From contig JAYJMM010000041.1 of NCBI GenBank assembly GCA_037349105.1, positions 3,472,001 to 3,536,000 of the forward strand: a stretch of 64,000 nt of DNA, written 5' to 3'. The stretch comes from Limnomonas spitsbergensis. Its lineage: Eukaryota > Chlorophyta > Chlorophyceae > Chlamydomonadales. The notes under the pieces were generated by a model. It made no database searches and was not told where the DNA came from. It saw only the letters and a program-made list of their open reading frames with translations. Position numbers and translations under genes: made by a program. Shown piece after piece: positions 33,480 to 43,586 of this stretch (position 1 is the first letter of the stretch; every line of letters begins with the position of its first letter).

Positions 33480-35165
33480 CCCAACCTGGCCACATAATTG
33501 AAGCCCGTGGGGTAGATTACCATGTTGACTGGGTTCCATGCGCAGTAGGAGGTCCAGGTGCACTCTGTTTCAGTCGTGATGTAGGCACAGTCATCGTAGG
33601 CAGGGCTGCAAGAAAGAGGGAGATGTATGAATGTGAATTGAGAAGAGGGCATGTGCTGGTAGAACCCCCCAGCATTTGAGGGAGCATGCAGAACAGCAAT
33701 GTTGCACTCATGAAGTGCTATTGAATATAAAACCATGCCACAATTCCCCGCAGAGTTCTGCCTTTGAGGTCTGAACTGCTTGCCTTGCCCCCTATATGAA
33801 CCGTTTTGTTTTTTTGCCGTTGAAACAACAAAACAGAATTTGGACATATATTTTGGGTCATGGATTGAGGGTTCCATGTTTCAGGTTGCACATGTACCTG
33901 CACTTGAAGCTCTCCGTTCTTGGCATTTGGGATCCAGGTAGCATACGGCCTCCGAGCCCACAAAGCAGCAGGCATCAGAGCCGCCGTCACATTGCTGCGT
34001 TTGGCATGTGGAGAGTGCCTGTGCATACAGAGAGGCAGGAGGGATGTCAAAAGCATGCGACACTTGGACCCTATCAGTGATTGATCCATGAAGATTCAGC
34101 TACGCTCCAGCTGCAGCTGCAGGCATCAGTCACAGGTCCTGAGTGTGGCCGTGCCTGCGGCTTGGGCCGGTGAAGGTTGGGGTCTCATCAACTTTTGCCA
34201 TAAACCAAGGTAGTTCGGCTGAACAGACTCCTGAATACAGAAATGAACACTAGATCGTGTTCCAGCTTGGGTCCAGGATTTCAGGGATAATGGTTTGCAT
34301 CCACTTTACAGGCTATTTGTTGGTGGCCAAACAAAGCTGCTGTGTCCCTTGACTGCCGTGGTCAACTGGGTTGTAGGGTTGAAAGTTCCAGGTTGGCATT
34401 CTTCCATGCTTGCTGGTGATCCTGCTCTGCTTGAACCTACCTTACAGAACCCGCCGGTTTGCAGGCAGGCACTCAGAGGTAGTGGATTGCAGTCATCAAC
34501 CTCCAGTTGACACACACCCTGGAACAGACCGGTGTAGCCTGACTGGAGAGTGAACTTGCCTGCAAGGGCGAAGGGGGCACAGAGGTTGGCGCGTCACTGT
34601 CCAATTACTGTAATATTTTGCCAGCATACTGGACTAGGCTAACCCTCATACCATGGCTCATGGTCAGCAGGGCATGTGGGAGCATCCATGCTTGTATACA
34701 GGTACGCGCAGTTCCAGTTCCGGCACTCGGGCAGAAGGCAGGGATACATGGCTATGGATGGCAAGAGGCACAGGAGTGCACAACTCGGACACTGGGGTGT
34801 AGCAATGCAGTTGAATTGTGCTTCACACTCTGTACAGAAGAAATGTTCTTTGAGTAATTCATTTGAAGTCCACTTTGTCCGATACCACGTGGCCCTCGCC
34901 GTAGTCACATCCAGATTGCATGTTGCACGAGAAGGGGTCAGTGAAGACGGTGCATCCGTTTGATTGGGCGATGTGACGCATATGGTGGCGTTGGTACAGG
35001 CTATGCCCGCAGTCAGCGAAGCGGCCAAGCAGGTTGCCTGGAGAAAATGACAACATTTTAGAACAAGCTGGAGATGAGGGTTCTAACTCGGGCAGAATCT
35101 GTAGGATCCAGGGAGATCCAGGTGGATCTAGAGGATCTAGGGGAGCCTCCAGGAGGGCAGGGCAG
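33480..35165 (-). pseudogene. decayed segmental duplicate of cysteine-rich exons of the giant receptor gene
   Basis: Collinear with 57478-59255, introns included, so this is a DNA-level duplication. Exon counterparts are 35037-34909 (129 nt against 130), 34559-34441 (119 against 119), 34018-33898 (121 against 110) and 33605-33521 (85 against 85). The 1-nt loss in the first (before CTVFTDPFSCN) and the net +11 nt in the third (after CYLDPKC) shift the frame; the other two exons are intact (VCQLEVDDCNPLPLSACLQT; PAYDDCAYITTETECTWTSY). Between the first two lies an extra cysteine-rich open stretch (about 34690-34835, CPSCALLCLLPS ... LLPECRNWNC) that is decayed at the matching place in the parent. 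The similarity stops near 35165. No flanking exons of the family are present, so it is not a complete paralogue. Confidence 0.8.
34090..34215 (+). mobile_element. SINE-like repeat family A, copy inside the duplicate
   Basis: CAGCTACGCTCCAGCTGCAG head, then GTGTGGCCGTGCCTGCGGCT, TGGGCCGGTGAAGGTTGGGG. It sits at the position equivalent to the copy at 58140-58245 in the parent gene, so the insertion is older than the duplication. Confidence 0.55.
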
Positions 35166-36359
35166 TACTTGCCGGATTTGAGGGAATACCGAAAACAGAG
35201 TGGAGGAGAATTAAGGATTTAGGAGTTTAGTTCAGGGTTCAGGGCGAACGATCTCGTGTTTTTAGGGTCATAGTACTATTCCAGGGGGCAAGTTGAGCTG
35301 GTCTGGGGTCTGGGTGAGAGCATGGAAAATAATGAGCTCCTTGTTCCCTTTCGACGTCATACCCATCTAGCTGGACTGATCTGCTGGGCAGGGTCACAAG
35401 AGCCCCTCATCAGGGGTAGGCAGGGGTAAGGCAAAGTTCATAGGATCTGGGGCAAAACGTATTTTCTCCATGCAATGCAGATAATCCAGATTTTGTATGT
35501 ACAGAATCTGGAATGGTAGCTCATATTCATGTTAATCAGTTCCTAACGTTGTGGGAGAATTAGCAGAAACCACGGCCTTCGATTGAGCTGCGGCAAGCCC
35601 ACAGTCCTTTATGCGCAGGAAACGTGTTGTTTCCTTACCTGTCAATTACAGAGATTACAAGCTTTGCTCATCACTTATAATTGCGAGTTTGTTTTGCTTT
35701 CGGTGCTCTGTCGCATCTGTATGGTACCGTCCAACACACCAACCCACCCTCTTTGGATATCTTCGTTGTGCTTCTCTTGCCAGCACTTTTGCATGATATA
35801 CTTACAACCCCCAGTTTCTCACCTGTAATGACGAAGACAATTTCCATGTTTTTCATGATGGCAGCTTCCTCTTTCAGCATTCACGATGAGTTGTTCTGCA
35901 GGCAGTCGGTCGTCTATCGGTGTCATGTTTAGGGCCGTAGGGGGTGGTCCACCTGGCTGGGGTCCAGCTGCACAGGGGGGAGCGAGAGGGGTCGAATGAA
36001 ACGAGGGAAAACAGAACGGGGACCGGGGCTACAAATAAAGGAGAGGGGCAGGGACAAGACTAGAGCGCATGCAAGGATTGAAAGCTAGGGGTTGATGGAA
36101 TCAAACGAAAGGAATACAATTAAAGAAGGGGAGAGGAGAGGAGCAGAGGCGAGGTTATAACGCATGAAAGCAAAGGGGTCAAGTGGAATCGAAACAGATA
36201 ACATGGTATGATCAGATCGAATCAGAATTGCTCCAATCCAACCAGATTCGACAGGCAATATCTTAATTGATCAAATCCGACAAGAAGAGCCTGCTCCATG
36301 AAATCATGTCAACAATTCCAAACAAAAAAGCAATGTCAAGCTTCCCTCTCATTTTCCAT
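35166..36359. other. no recognisable gene
   Basis: Short open frames (35583-35932, both strands) have no motif. 35960-36220 is purine-rich, with GAGAGGGGCAGGGACAAG-like words repeated loosely. Nothing else is supported. Confidence 0.3.
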
Positions 36360-37200
36360 CTCAAGACAGCTGTGGACCATTCAGCTGCCTCCTCCCTCAC
36401 TCCCAACCCTCACACTAAACGCAGGACAGATGTGGATCAGTAAGCTGCCTCCTCCCTCCCAGCCCTCATCCTTATATCAGAACAGCTGTGGATCAGTCAG
36501 CTGCCTCCTACCTCCCAACCCTCACTCTTATCTCAGAACAGCTGTGGATCAGTCAGCTGCATCCTCCCTCCCACCCCTCATCCTTATCTCAGAACACCTG
36601 TGGATCAGTCAGCTGCCCCCTCCCTCCCACCCCTCATAAAATGATATTCTGTCCGGGAGGGACAAAGACTACTTGTACAAGACTAGAACTGGGCTGGATG
36701 ACTCACTTGTTACTCGGGGCTTTGGGGACTTCGGGGACTCCGGGGACTCCGGGGCAGAGGATTAGACTGGTGGGGGATTTGTAGGTGGAAGCCAAGTATT
36801 GAGCTTGGTAGAATAAACTTATCTCTGTCGAGAGACTTCCGGTTTACTAGCGTTGCGCACTATGTAGGCGCTCGGCAGATGGCAAGCCCGGATAAGGCTC
36901 TAAAGGCTGGAAGGTTCATATGATGTCGTACAACCGAAGGTTGTTAGAGATCTTAAGGACACGCAACTGCTCTCACACTGTTAGCTACGCAGTGTGACAA
37001 CAGTTGTGTTCGCGTACTGGATACTAGGAGACATGTACTGAGTTCACTGGACTGGGGGGTCCAAGACCACTACACCTCACCCTTACCTCAGGACAAATGT
37101 GGATCAGTCAGCTGCCTCCTCAGTCCCTCCCAACCCTCACACTCACCTCATGACAGGTGTGGATCAGTCAGCTGCCTCCTCCCTCCCCTCACACGTATCT
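36360..37200. repeat. 56-bp minisatellite interrupted by an insertion
   Basis: The unit begins AACAGCTGTGGATCAGTCAG and continues CTGCCTCCTCCCTCCCAACC, then CTCACTCTTATCTCAG (56 bp). Units run from about 36360 to 36636 and resume from about 37075 to 37200, split by a 438-bp insertion (36637-37074). Confidence 0.85.
36637..37074. mobile_element. solo-LTR-like insertion, 438 bp
   Basis: Inserted within the 56-bp array and flanked on both sides by CCTCA (36632-36636 and 37075-37079), a 5-bp target duplication. It contains AGAATAAACTTATCTCT, a polyadenylation-like word followed by sequence typical of an R region, and short GGGGACTCCG repeats near its left part. It ends ACCACTACA. Size, 5-bp duplication and lack of coding sequence suit a solo LTR, although the canonical TG...CA ends are not clean on the left. 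Confidence 0.5.
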
Positions 37201-39212
37201 CAGTGTGCCATACGCCGTGGCTCCCACTTCCTCCCTCACTGGGATACGGAGCAGCCTTGCCTGCTTCCGCTGGTGTAACCCCGCCCTTGGCGGCAACCCA
37301 ACCGGCGCATGCGCCTCCTCTCTTGGGTCTGGCGGCTCTTCCTCAGACACCAGATCAGCACACGGCTTTCCCACTGGCACCGCCGACTTCTTCTGGGCCC
37401 GGGGTTCATTGCACCTCTGCAAAGCCCGCTGGGTCACCTCTATCTGGCATGGCTGCTCCTTTTTCCTGCTTGACCACTGCGGGCTCAAGCCTGGACACTT
37501 ACCCCTCTGGGCAGGTCCTGTTGCGGCGCTCCCTCTGGCAGTCTGGCTCGCTGTCTCTCCCTGCACCACTGGTCTGCGACACCTCAGCGGGCGGGTCCAA
37601 CGTCAGCTCTGGGGTTCCTCCCCCGAGCGCCAGCCACGGCTCCGATTCCAGGCCTCGCCTTGGAGCGTCGGGCACTGGGCCACCAGGCACGACCCATCCC
37701 TCTGCACGTCACCTCTACGCACACAGTGCCATCGTCCAATCCTATGCCGTGCTTGGACGGCGCGATCGGCCCTGGGCACCTTGCGCGCCCACGCCGCCGG
37801 ATCTCATTCCCTGACAACCCAAGGGAGATCCGCATCGCCTCCTCTGCATGCTATCACAGCATCACAGGGCGTTGCCGGATCCTCCCCCGGCTCCAAACCT
37901 CTCACCCTCCCACAGCGCCTTAACGCTTCTGGGTGCTGGTGTCGGTCTGGATCTAAAATCGATCCATGCATCTCTGCTGGATCCCCGATCAAACTAGCCC
38001 GTTTGCCTGTGCTGGCACACAGCAACCTTGACACAGTCAACTGCACGCTTCTGCTCCCCTGCCTTCTGCAGCATGGTGAGGGCTTGATAGACAGGTCATG
38101 ACTACATGCAATTTCAATAAAAGGACAGGGCAACCCCTTTCCCCTGAATTTTTCAAAAATCCGGTGCTTGGCGAAATTCTCCTTCGCCCCACACCCTTGC
38201 CTCCCACCTTTCGGTTCGCTTAGACGCTCTGTTGATTCCTGCGTCGTTTGACGCGCAGCTTCGCGGTCTGTACTTGCCTCCCTGCACACAGTCTCAGGCC
38301 ACCGCTTTTAAACTTGGATCCTGTGATCCACAAGTTCACTTCTGTATGCACTTGGCAGATTTGCGTTCCACCTCAATCGCAAGTCCAGGTGTTCAGGCAA
38401 TAATCAGCTGGGTTTATAACTCCACAGCCAGATCTTCAAGTCTCTTCTGCGTCTGCTTCTGGGATGCCACTCCCAGTGTTCGCAGATATTTACTTGGCAT
38501 TATCCTTTTGAGAATCCTCTGCTAAATGCTTTTCAAGCTGTCCAAGCCAGATCTGCTGTCAAGCAAAAAATCCAATTTCACAGCACATGCACCTTTAGCA
38601 GGAACTGATGGGTCAAGCTGATCAGGCTAGATCCACTTCGTCCCTTTCAAGTGGACACGTGATTGTTGCTTCACGTCCGTGGCGGACTTCTTCCCACGCA
38701 GTGGTGGACGCCTACGGGCGGACTCAGTGACTACACACTGGCCGCGAATGCGCAGCGCATCAACCTGTGACTGGAGTAGATGGGTGACAGGCACGGATCT
38801 GGGTTCTTGGATATGCAAGCCCTTTGGCCTTCTGGTCGCGAACCGGACAGGCTGATCGGGAGCACCTACCACGTATCCCGCGGAAGGTGTCGTAGGCGTA
38901 GACGGCGGACGTGGTCCAGGGTCGAGCCGGGTACCTATGCTGGTATCCTCTTCTTCTTGCTATATCAGCTGGGTGCTGATCTAGGCTTGGCTGGTATCGT
39001 GGTACTGACTTAAAGCTCTTCACTGGGTATCTCCCTTAGTACTACTAGCCGGTGCTGTTTGCAGTTAGAGGTCTGTCCACTTAAAAGGGACGCAGTGGAA
39101 ACAAGGGTGCACGCCGGGAGACAAAGGCCCCGGCATGCCCTGATTACTGAGTACGAGAAAGACTGCCTCAGGCCATCCTGAAAGTAGGATGCTGGGCTCC
39201 TGATCTAGCATC
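37201..39212. other. unrecognised, possibly old retroelement coding sequence
   Basis: GC-rich 37200-37930 stays open in more than one plus frame (up to 314 codons from 37157), with Ser/Pro/Gly-rich products such as SSGVPPPSASHGSDSRPRLG that could be a degraded gag-like region of the element whose LTR lies just left. 38540-39020 has minus-strand frames with basic stretches (SARRRPPLRGKKSATDVKQQ). No protease, RT or integrase motif is visible, so I do not name it. Confidence 0.25.
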
Positions 39213-39243
39213 GGGGGCTCCGCAGAGAAGCTGCGGAGTCCCC
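39213..39243. terminator. GC-rich hairpin, 13-bp arms
   Basis: GGGGGCTCCGCAG, loop AGAAG, CTGCGGAGTCCCC: one mismatch in 13. A stable stem in either RNA strand; its role is unknown and the label terminator is only the closest available type. Confidence 0.5.
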
Positions 39244-39499
39244 GTGGCCGCAATTAGCGGCAATACTACGATTCTGTCACGTATACTGCAATATACTGGG
39301 ACACCATCCCCTTTGCAATGTCAGCCTCCCCTTCTCCGGCAGGGCATCATTGCAACGTGCGAGGTGTCGGCCCTTGACGTCATCTTCAGCTGCCTGCTAG
39401 CCCAGCTGGTGGGGGTCCTTGGTCAGCTTCTAGCTACAGCTTGAGCATGTCAGCTGAGTTTTCATACATAGGCGATGATGCCAAGCGCCCAAGCCCTGG

Positions 39500-40110
39500 C
39501 CACTTTGCGGTGACACCCCCTTAGAGTTGGAGGATGCTCAACACGAATATGGACCACCAGTAGCTGGGGATGCGCCGACGCTGTGCAAGGTGCATGGCCG
39601 GCTTTGGGACGATAATCAAGCTATCTGCTATGCGGTTGCACGTCGGAGCGCACTTCTTGCTGCGCCAATGTGGGGAAGCCTGTAACTTGGAGCCAAGTGG
39701 TGCTGAGGCATGCGACTTCTGTGGCATTGTGTATGCCAAAGTGAACAGGATATCAAGCCTGTACAAAACGGACTTGGGCAGAGGCTCTACCAGCGGCACG
39801 CTAGCAGTCGAGTCCTGCTGCCCCCTGGAGTACAACTAAGATGTCATATGCGGCTGCTGAGAGGGGTTCTGCACTTCTGCCAACAATCCTTGCACCAACA
39901 GACCAGTGGCTTGCACCATCTACAGGAGCATTGCGGGTAAAATCCGCCCTTTTCTCTGGAGTTATCACATCCTAGATCACATGGAGTCAGCCCACCCTGG
40001 TCAGGAGCTGACGGAGGCAGATGTGACGAGATATGCCATCAGCGCTGAGGAGTTTAAGGGGGGGGCAAGGAGCTCCCCAAAAAGCAGAAGACCAGGCTTC
40101 TGAAGCAGCA
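39500..40110 (+). pseudogene. possible frameshifted zinc-finger-like coding remnant
   Basis: Read across frames, the plus strand gives DDNQAICYAVARRSALLAAP near 39610, then NPCTNRPVACTIYRSI and WSYHILDHMESAHPGQELTE (39890-40005), then ADVTRYAISAEEFKGG. The Cys pair followed by an HxxxxH-type ending resembles a degenerate zinc finger of the kind linked to transposon or nuclear proteins. Stops and frame changes separate the parts. The identity is a guess; a decayed transposase or a host gene fragment are equally possible. Confidence 0.25.
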
Positions 40111-40829
40111 CATCAGCACGCTGCAGTTACTTAGATGCTAGTTAATGATGCCACTCATGCGTGAGTCCCCTCGTTTTTGGAACCTCGTGGTCTCTAGCCA
40201 GGATAGGTAGCTGGCAGGTGGTAGCTAGAGCAATGGTTTATTCTTTTGTTTCACAGCTTGACTTGTGTGAAACATCTGCATTATCGACACCATTAGAAGC
40301 GCTGATGAGCTGATTGAAATTGAAATTGAAATTAGAAGCACTGATGAGCTGATTGAAATTGACCTCGCTCCCTTTCCTTAAATTGTATTTTTTTACTGAG
40401 AAATTAAGGTTTTACTAGGTTCCGGAGGCGGGGGGTGGGAGCCAGGAGTCGTTTGACATTTTTCTATGATGGTGTGTTTGACTTTCTTTTTTGCCCCCCC
40501 CCCTCCCTCGCACCAACTGCCATTTATTTCCCTCTCGTCACCCAAATCCAGTGAAGCCTGCTGTCATTTTGTCCAAGTGTGTATAGAACAGTGCATACCC
40601 GCCGGGCCCTGCTGATTTTGTCCAGGTGGGTAATGAGGGAAGTTACTGGCGGTTCAAAGTCACTTCCGTCTTGTTTTTGCCGAGCGATACTGTCAATATC
40701 AGCCAGAGAAATCGTCACGAATCGTTGCAGCTGATTCATCATTAGGTTTTCCCTTTGGACTGATTTCCTGCCTGGTAAGGAACACCTGTCAGGGTTATTC
40801 TTCTTCCTCCTCTCTGCTGGTAGTTTCTT
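40111..40829. other. no recognisable gene
   Basis: A short duplication (GATGAGCTGATTGAAATTGA near 40301 and 40341). Otherwise nothing recognised. Confidence 0.3.
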
Positions 40830-40915
40830 TTCTCCGAACCAGACTGTTGGGCGCCCATGTGGCTGATCCTTTTACTGTTGCTAGCTCCAGAGGTGGTATG
40901 GCATTGACCGGTCGG
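40830..40915 (+). mobile_element. SINE-like repeat family B, copy
   Basis: CCAGACTGTTGGGCGCCCAT then GTGGCTGATCC, TAGCTCCAGAGGTGG and TATGGCATTGACC. Diverged but in the same order as the other copies. Confidence 0.5.
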
Positions 40916-40984
40916 GATTGTTGGTTGTGTTCGGTGGTGTTGAAAAACACCGGTTGTGTCGAAGATCCACTGATAAGGCTTTCG

Positions 40985-41350
40985 AATGTTTAAACCTCAG
41001 CTGACTATCCATCCTTCTTGCTCTTCTTGGGCAGCAAGACGGAGTGAATGTTGGGCAACACACCACCAGATGCATAAGCCAGGGGCCGCACCAGCCAAAA
41101 GGAATGTGCTTGCGTGCGCACAAACTGAAGGCTGCGGCTCAGCGCCGTCAGCACGGCTGACACCCACTAGAGGACGGCGCAGTGGTCAGCAGCATGACAG
41201 TCGGTGCTGCCTGCGATGTTGGGCTAGGGGAGACGGCGATCCTGTGGAGGACGCGCTGCAAGCTCGTTTTTAATGCCCCATGATCAACTTAAAGAGCAAA
41301 GATGGGCAGGTCCTCCGAACGGTGCTAGAGACTTTTTAGAGTCGTACTGG
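40985..41350 (+). pseudogene. LINE 3'-end fragment (second copy, plus strand)
   Basis: The plus strand encodes TRGRRSGQQHDSRCCLRCWA then RGDGDPVEDALQARF, matching the zinc-knuckle end of the element at 21190-22290 (TRGRRSGQQRDSRCCQRCWA), but the last knuckle residues are lost to a frame-breaking change. Downstream nucleotides also match (GATGGGCAGGTCCTCCGAAC, GCTAGAGACTTT), extending homology into the 3' UTR. 5'-truncated and dead. Confidence 0.8.
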
Positions 41351-41509
41351 GGCAGGCTTAGGTGGGATGGCTCACCGTAATTTGGATTGGTGGACCCCTC
41401 GCCTGGTCAAGAACTAAGTGGTCTGCGTCTGATTCACTTTTGCCTTGAAAAAGCACCTTCTGGGAATGAACGCAGCCCTAAATGAACAACTCAGTATATG
41501 TCTGTGTGC

Positions 41510-41605
41510 TTCAGCTACATTCTAGCTGTATCACAGGCGCCCACGCGGCTGAGCCTTTCTTTTGAGCTGAGCCCAGAGGTTAAAGTGTGTTTACGACATT
41601 GACAG
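41510..41605 (+). mobile_element. SINE-like repeat family B, copy with family A-like head
   Basis: TCAGCTACATTCTAGCTGTA directly followed by TCACAGGCGCCCACGCGGCT and GAGCTGAGCCCAGAGG. The CAGCTAC head is that of family A, so the two families may be composite or share a 5' module. Confidence 0.55.
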
Positions 41606-42545
41606 GTTGAGAGATCCTGGTGCAGTTAGAGACCCTGGAGGCCGGTCAAAATTTGGCCCTAACGGCCACCCTTGTTTACCTGGCGGGCACTGACATAAGT
41701 CGGACAGGCTGGGCTGCTCCTATCTGCTGCTCCTGTCCGGTTCGTAATTTGTGTAGTCATGAAATGCCAAAGTTTTTTTTACCACTCTTCATGAGGCTGT
41801 TCACTTTGGATTAGAAGGTTTTCTTGCTAGCACAGGTAGGCTTTCTATACTCAGCTATATCAGCTCTTCACCCCGAGTCTCGAGACCATCGTGGGCTATG
41901 CAATTTGTTTACAACGTTGTTAGCGCTACACGCATGTAAAGCCTCCTGCTTAAATTTCTTATGGAAAGGCTCCCACTCAAAATCCCACTTCATTAAAATT
42001 TAACAGGCATCAACGGAAAAAATCTAGGCTTTGCTTTAAGAGGCTCAAACTTCGACCTCCACTTCATGCTCCCACTGTAAACAGACGAACACTAAAATTG
42101 CTCCCACTTAAAGGCTTCAACCTACAGAGGCTACCCCATAAATCTGTGAAACAAAGCTTTCACTAATGTTTCTACCACAATTTAACCTACCCACTGAAGC
42201 CCCACTGCCCAATCTCAGGGTGAAGTGTGGCTTCATTGGGTAGCTTCACTGATAAATCCCACACTCTCATTTATAACACTAAACTATTTCACTTATGCCT
42301 TTGTCATCCTGGCTTATCCAATCTACTGCATCATCCAAACTGATGAGTGCGATCGTATGTCGCCAAATGGACACTTATGCGCTGAATACCCAAGCAAATC
42401 TCAACATCGATTATTGGTGTGGGCTATTGAATCTACATTTTAACTCAACCAAGTGTCGCAACAATCACAACTGACTTATGGCTAATACGTCGATAAAAAC
42501 TGCAACGGGACTGCGCAGGAGGGGGCAACAATCGCTTTTCCGCGG
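41606..42545. other. 3' flank of the giant gene
   Basis: No coding segment seen on either strand. Phrases such as GCTCCCACT(C/T)AAA and CACTTCAT recur loosely at 41965-42125. The region probably includes the 3' UTR of the minus-strand gene. Confidence 0.4.
41909..41913 (-). terminator. candidate TGTAA polyadenylation signal
   Basis: TGTAA on the minus strand about 630 nt beyond the stop codon of the giant gene. TGTAA (UGUAA) is the usual polyadenylation signal in green algae. It is short, so chance occurrence is possible. Confidence 0.25.
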
Positions 42546-43586
42546 TCACACAGTGTCCTGCGGAATTACTGAGGCCTTCCTGCGCTTGATGATTACCAGG
42601 ACTACGATTATGATGATAATGGCAGTTAGGCCAACGCCGAGACCCACACCCAGACCGATGGCCAGCTTGTTGTTACTCAAGGTCGAGGTCGAGCTGGGCG
42701 ATGGCGGGGCAGTGTAGCCGGGCGTGGTCACTGTGCCCTGAATGCTGGTGATACCGTATAGTGCCAGGAAAGTGGAAGGGAAAGAACCCGAGGAGATGCT
42801 CGCCAGCAGCTGTGCCACAGTCGCCTGTCCGGAGCTGGCAGTGGTGCCAGCAGGTAGGGTGACTAGCGCCGCGACGACAATGGAGCCGGCGGAGAAGCCA
42901 GTGACGGTGACGGTGGCGGAGACGTTTTGGCCAGTGAAGCCTTTGGTGAGCACTAAGGTGACGGTGGAGTTGAAGTCCGTAGCAGCAGTCGCATTGGTCA
43001 CCAGGGTATTGTAGTCTGCGCCGGCGAAGGTGAGTGCTAGGGTCTGTATATTGTCAGGCAATGCTGGGGGGGGCCGCGCAAGCGTGCCAGTAGGAGGGGT
43101 CAAAACCGGAGAAAGGGGAGAGGGGAAGGGAGAGGGGGAAGAGGGGAAGGGAGGAGGTGGGGGTGGTAAGGGAAAGGAGGGAGGTGGTGGAAGGGGGGAC
43201 GGAGGAGGGAACGGCGGAAGAGGCGGGGAAGGAGGACTGGGGGGAGGAAAGGGAGGTGTGGGAGGGGAGGGAGGTGAGGGGGGAGGGGAGGGGGGTGAAG
43301 GCGGAGGGGGAGGCGGCATCGGGGGGGAGGGCGGTGGGCGGGGAAGTGGGGGTGGGGGTGGGCTGGCCAGTGGTGCCGCGTCGTATTGCACAATTATGAA
43401 GCTTCCCACGCCCTGGCTGGTGAACTGAATAGTGCGGGTCGATGCATTGAAGCTGCCCGGCGAAATTGCGAGGGCGCTTGGCTGGTCCGGGTACCAACCG
43501 TTGCCGTCAATTAACCTCAGGCACTGGGTGGCCCTGCTGGCGTTGAAGGAGACGCTGACTGGAACAGTGACAGTGATGTAGCATGC
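42546..43586 (-). CDS. giant receptor, part 5: stalk, ectodomain, TM and tail (last exon)
   Basis: The last exon starts at TTTGTAG|GC (plus 43587) and encodes CYITVTVPVSVSFNASRATQ, then SFNASTRTIQFTSQGVGSFI, a proline-rich stalk of about 90 residues (PPSPPSPPP type), a beta-rich domain (LALTFAGADYNTLVTNATAA ... LYGITSIQGTVTTPGY), a Ser/Pro linker, then a glycine/isoleucine-rich transmembrane helix (LGVGLTAIIIIIVVLVII) and the tail KRRKASVIPQDTV, ending TGA. Positive residues directly after the helix place the tail in the cytosol, giving a type I membrane protein. The plus strand through the stalk is open only because of the repeat. Confidence 0.85.
   Translation of the reverse strand, partial: ACYITVTVPVSVSFNASRATQCLRLIDGNGWYPDQPSALAISPGSFNASTRTIQFTSQGVGSFIIVQYDAAPLASPPPPPLPRPPPSPPMPPPPPPSPPSPPPSPPSPPTPPFPPPSPPSPPLPPFPPPSPLPPPPSFPLPPPPPPFPSSPSPFPSPLSPVLTPPTGTLARPPPALPDNIQTLALTFAGADYNTLVTNATAATDFNSTVTLVLTKGFTGQNVSATVTVTGFSAGSIVVAALVTLPAGTTASSGQATVAQLLASISSGSFPSTFLALYGITSIQGTVTTPGYTAPPSPSSTSTLSNNKLAIGLGVGLGVGLTAIIIIIVVLVIIKRRKASVIPQDTV

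Noticed and set aside
37157..38101. 314-codon plus-strand frame as a gene
   Set aside because: It starts inside the 56-bp array, overlaps other open frames of similar length in GC-rich sequence, and lacks any motif; kept only as possible retroelement remnant.
43030..43428. 132-codon plus-strand glycine-rich frame
   Set aside because: Antisense of the proline-rich stalk exon of the receptor gene.
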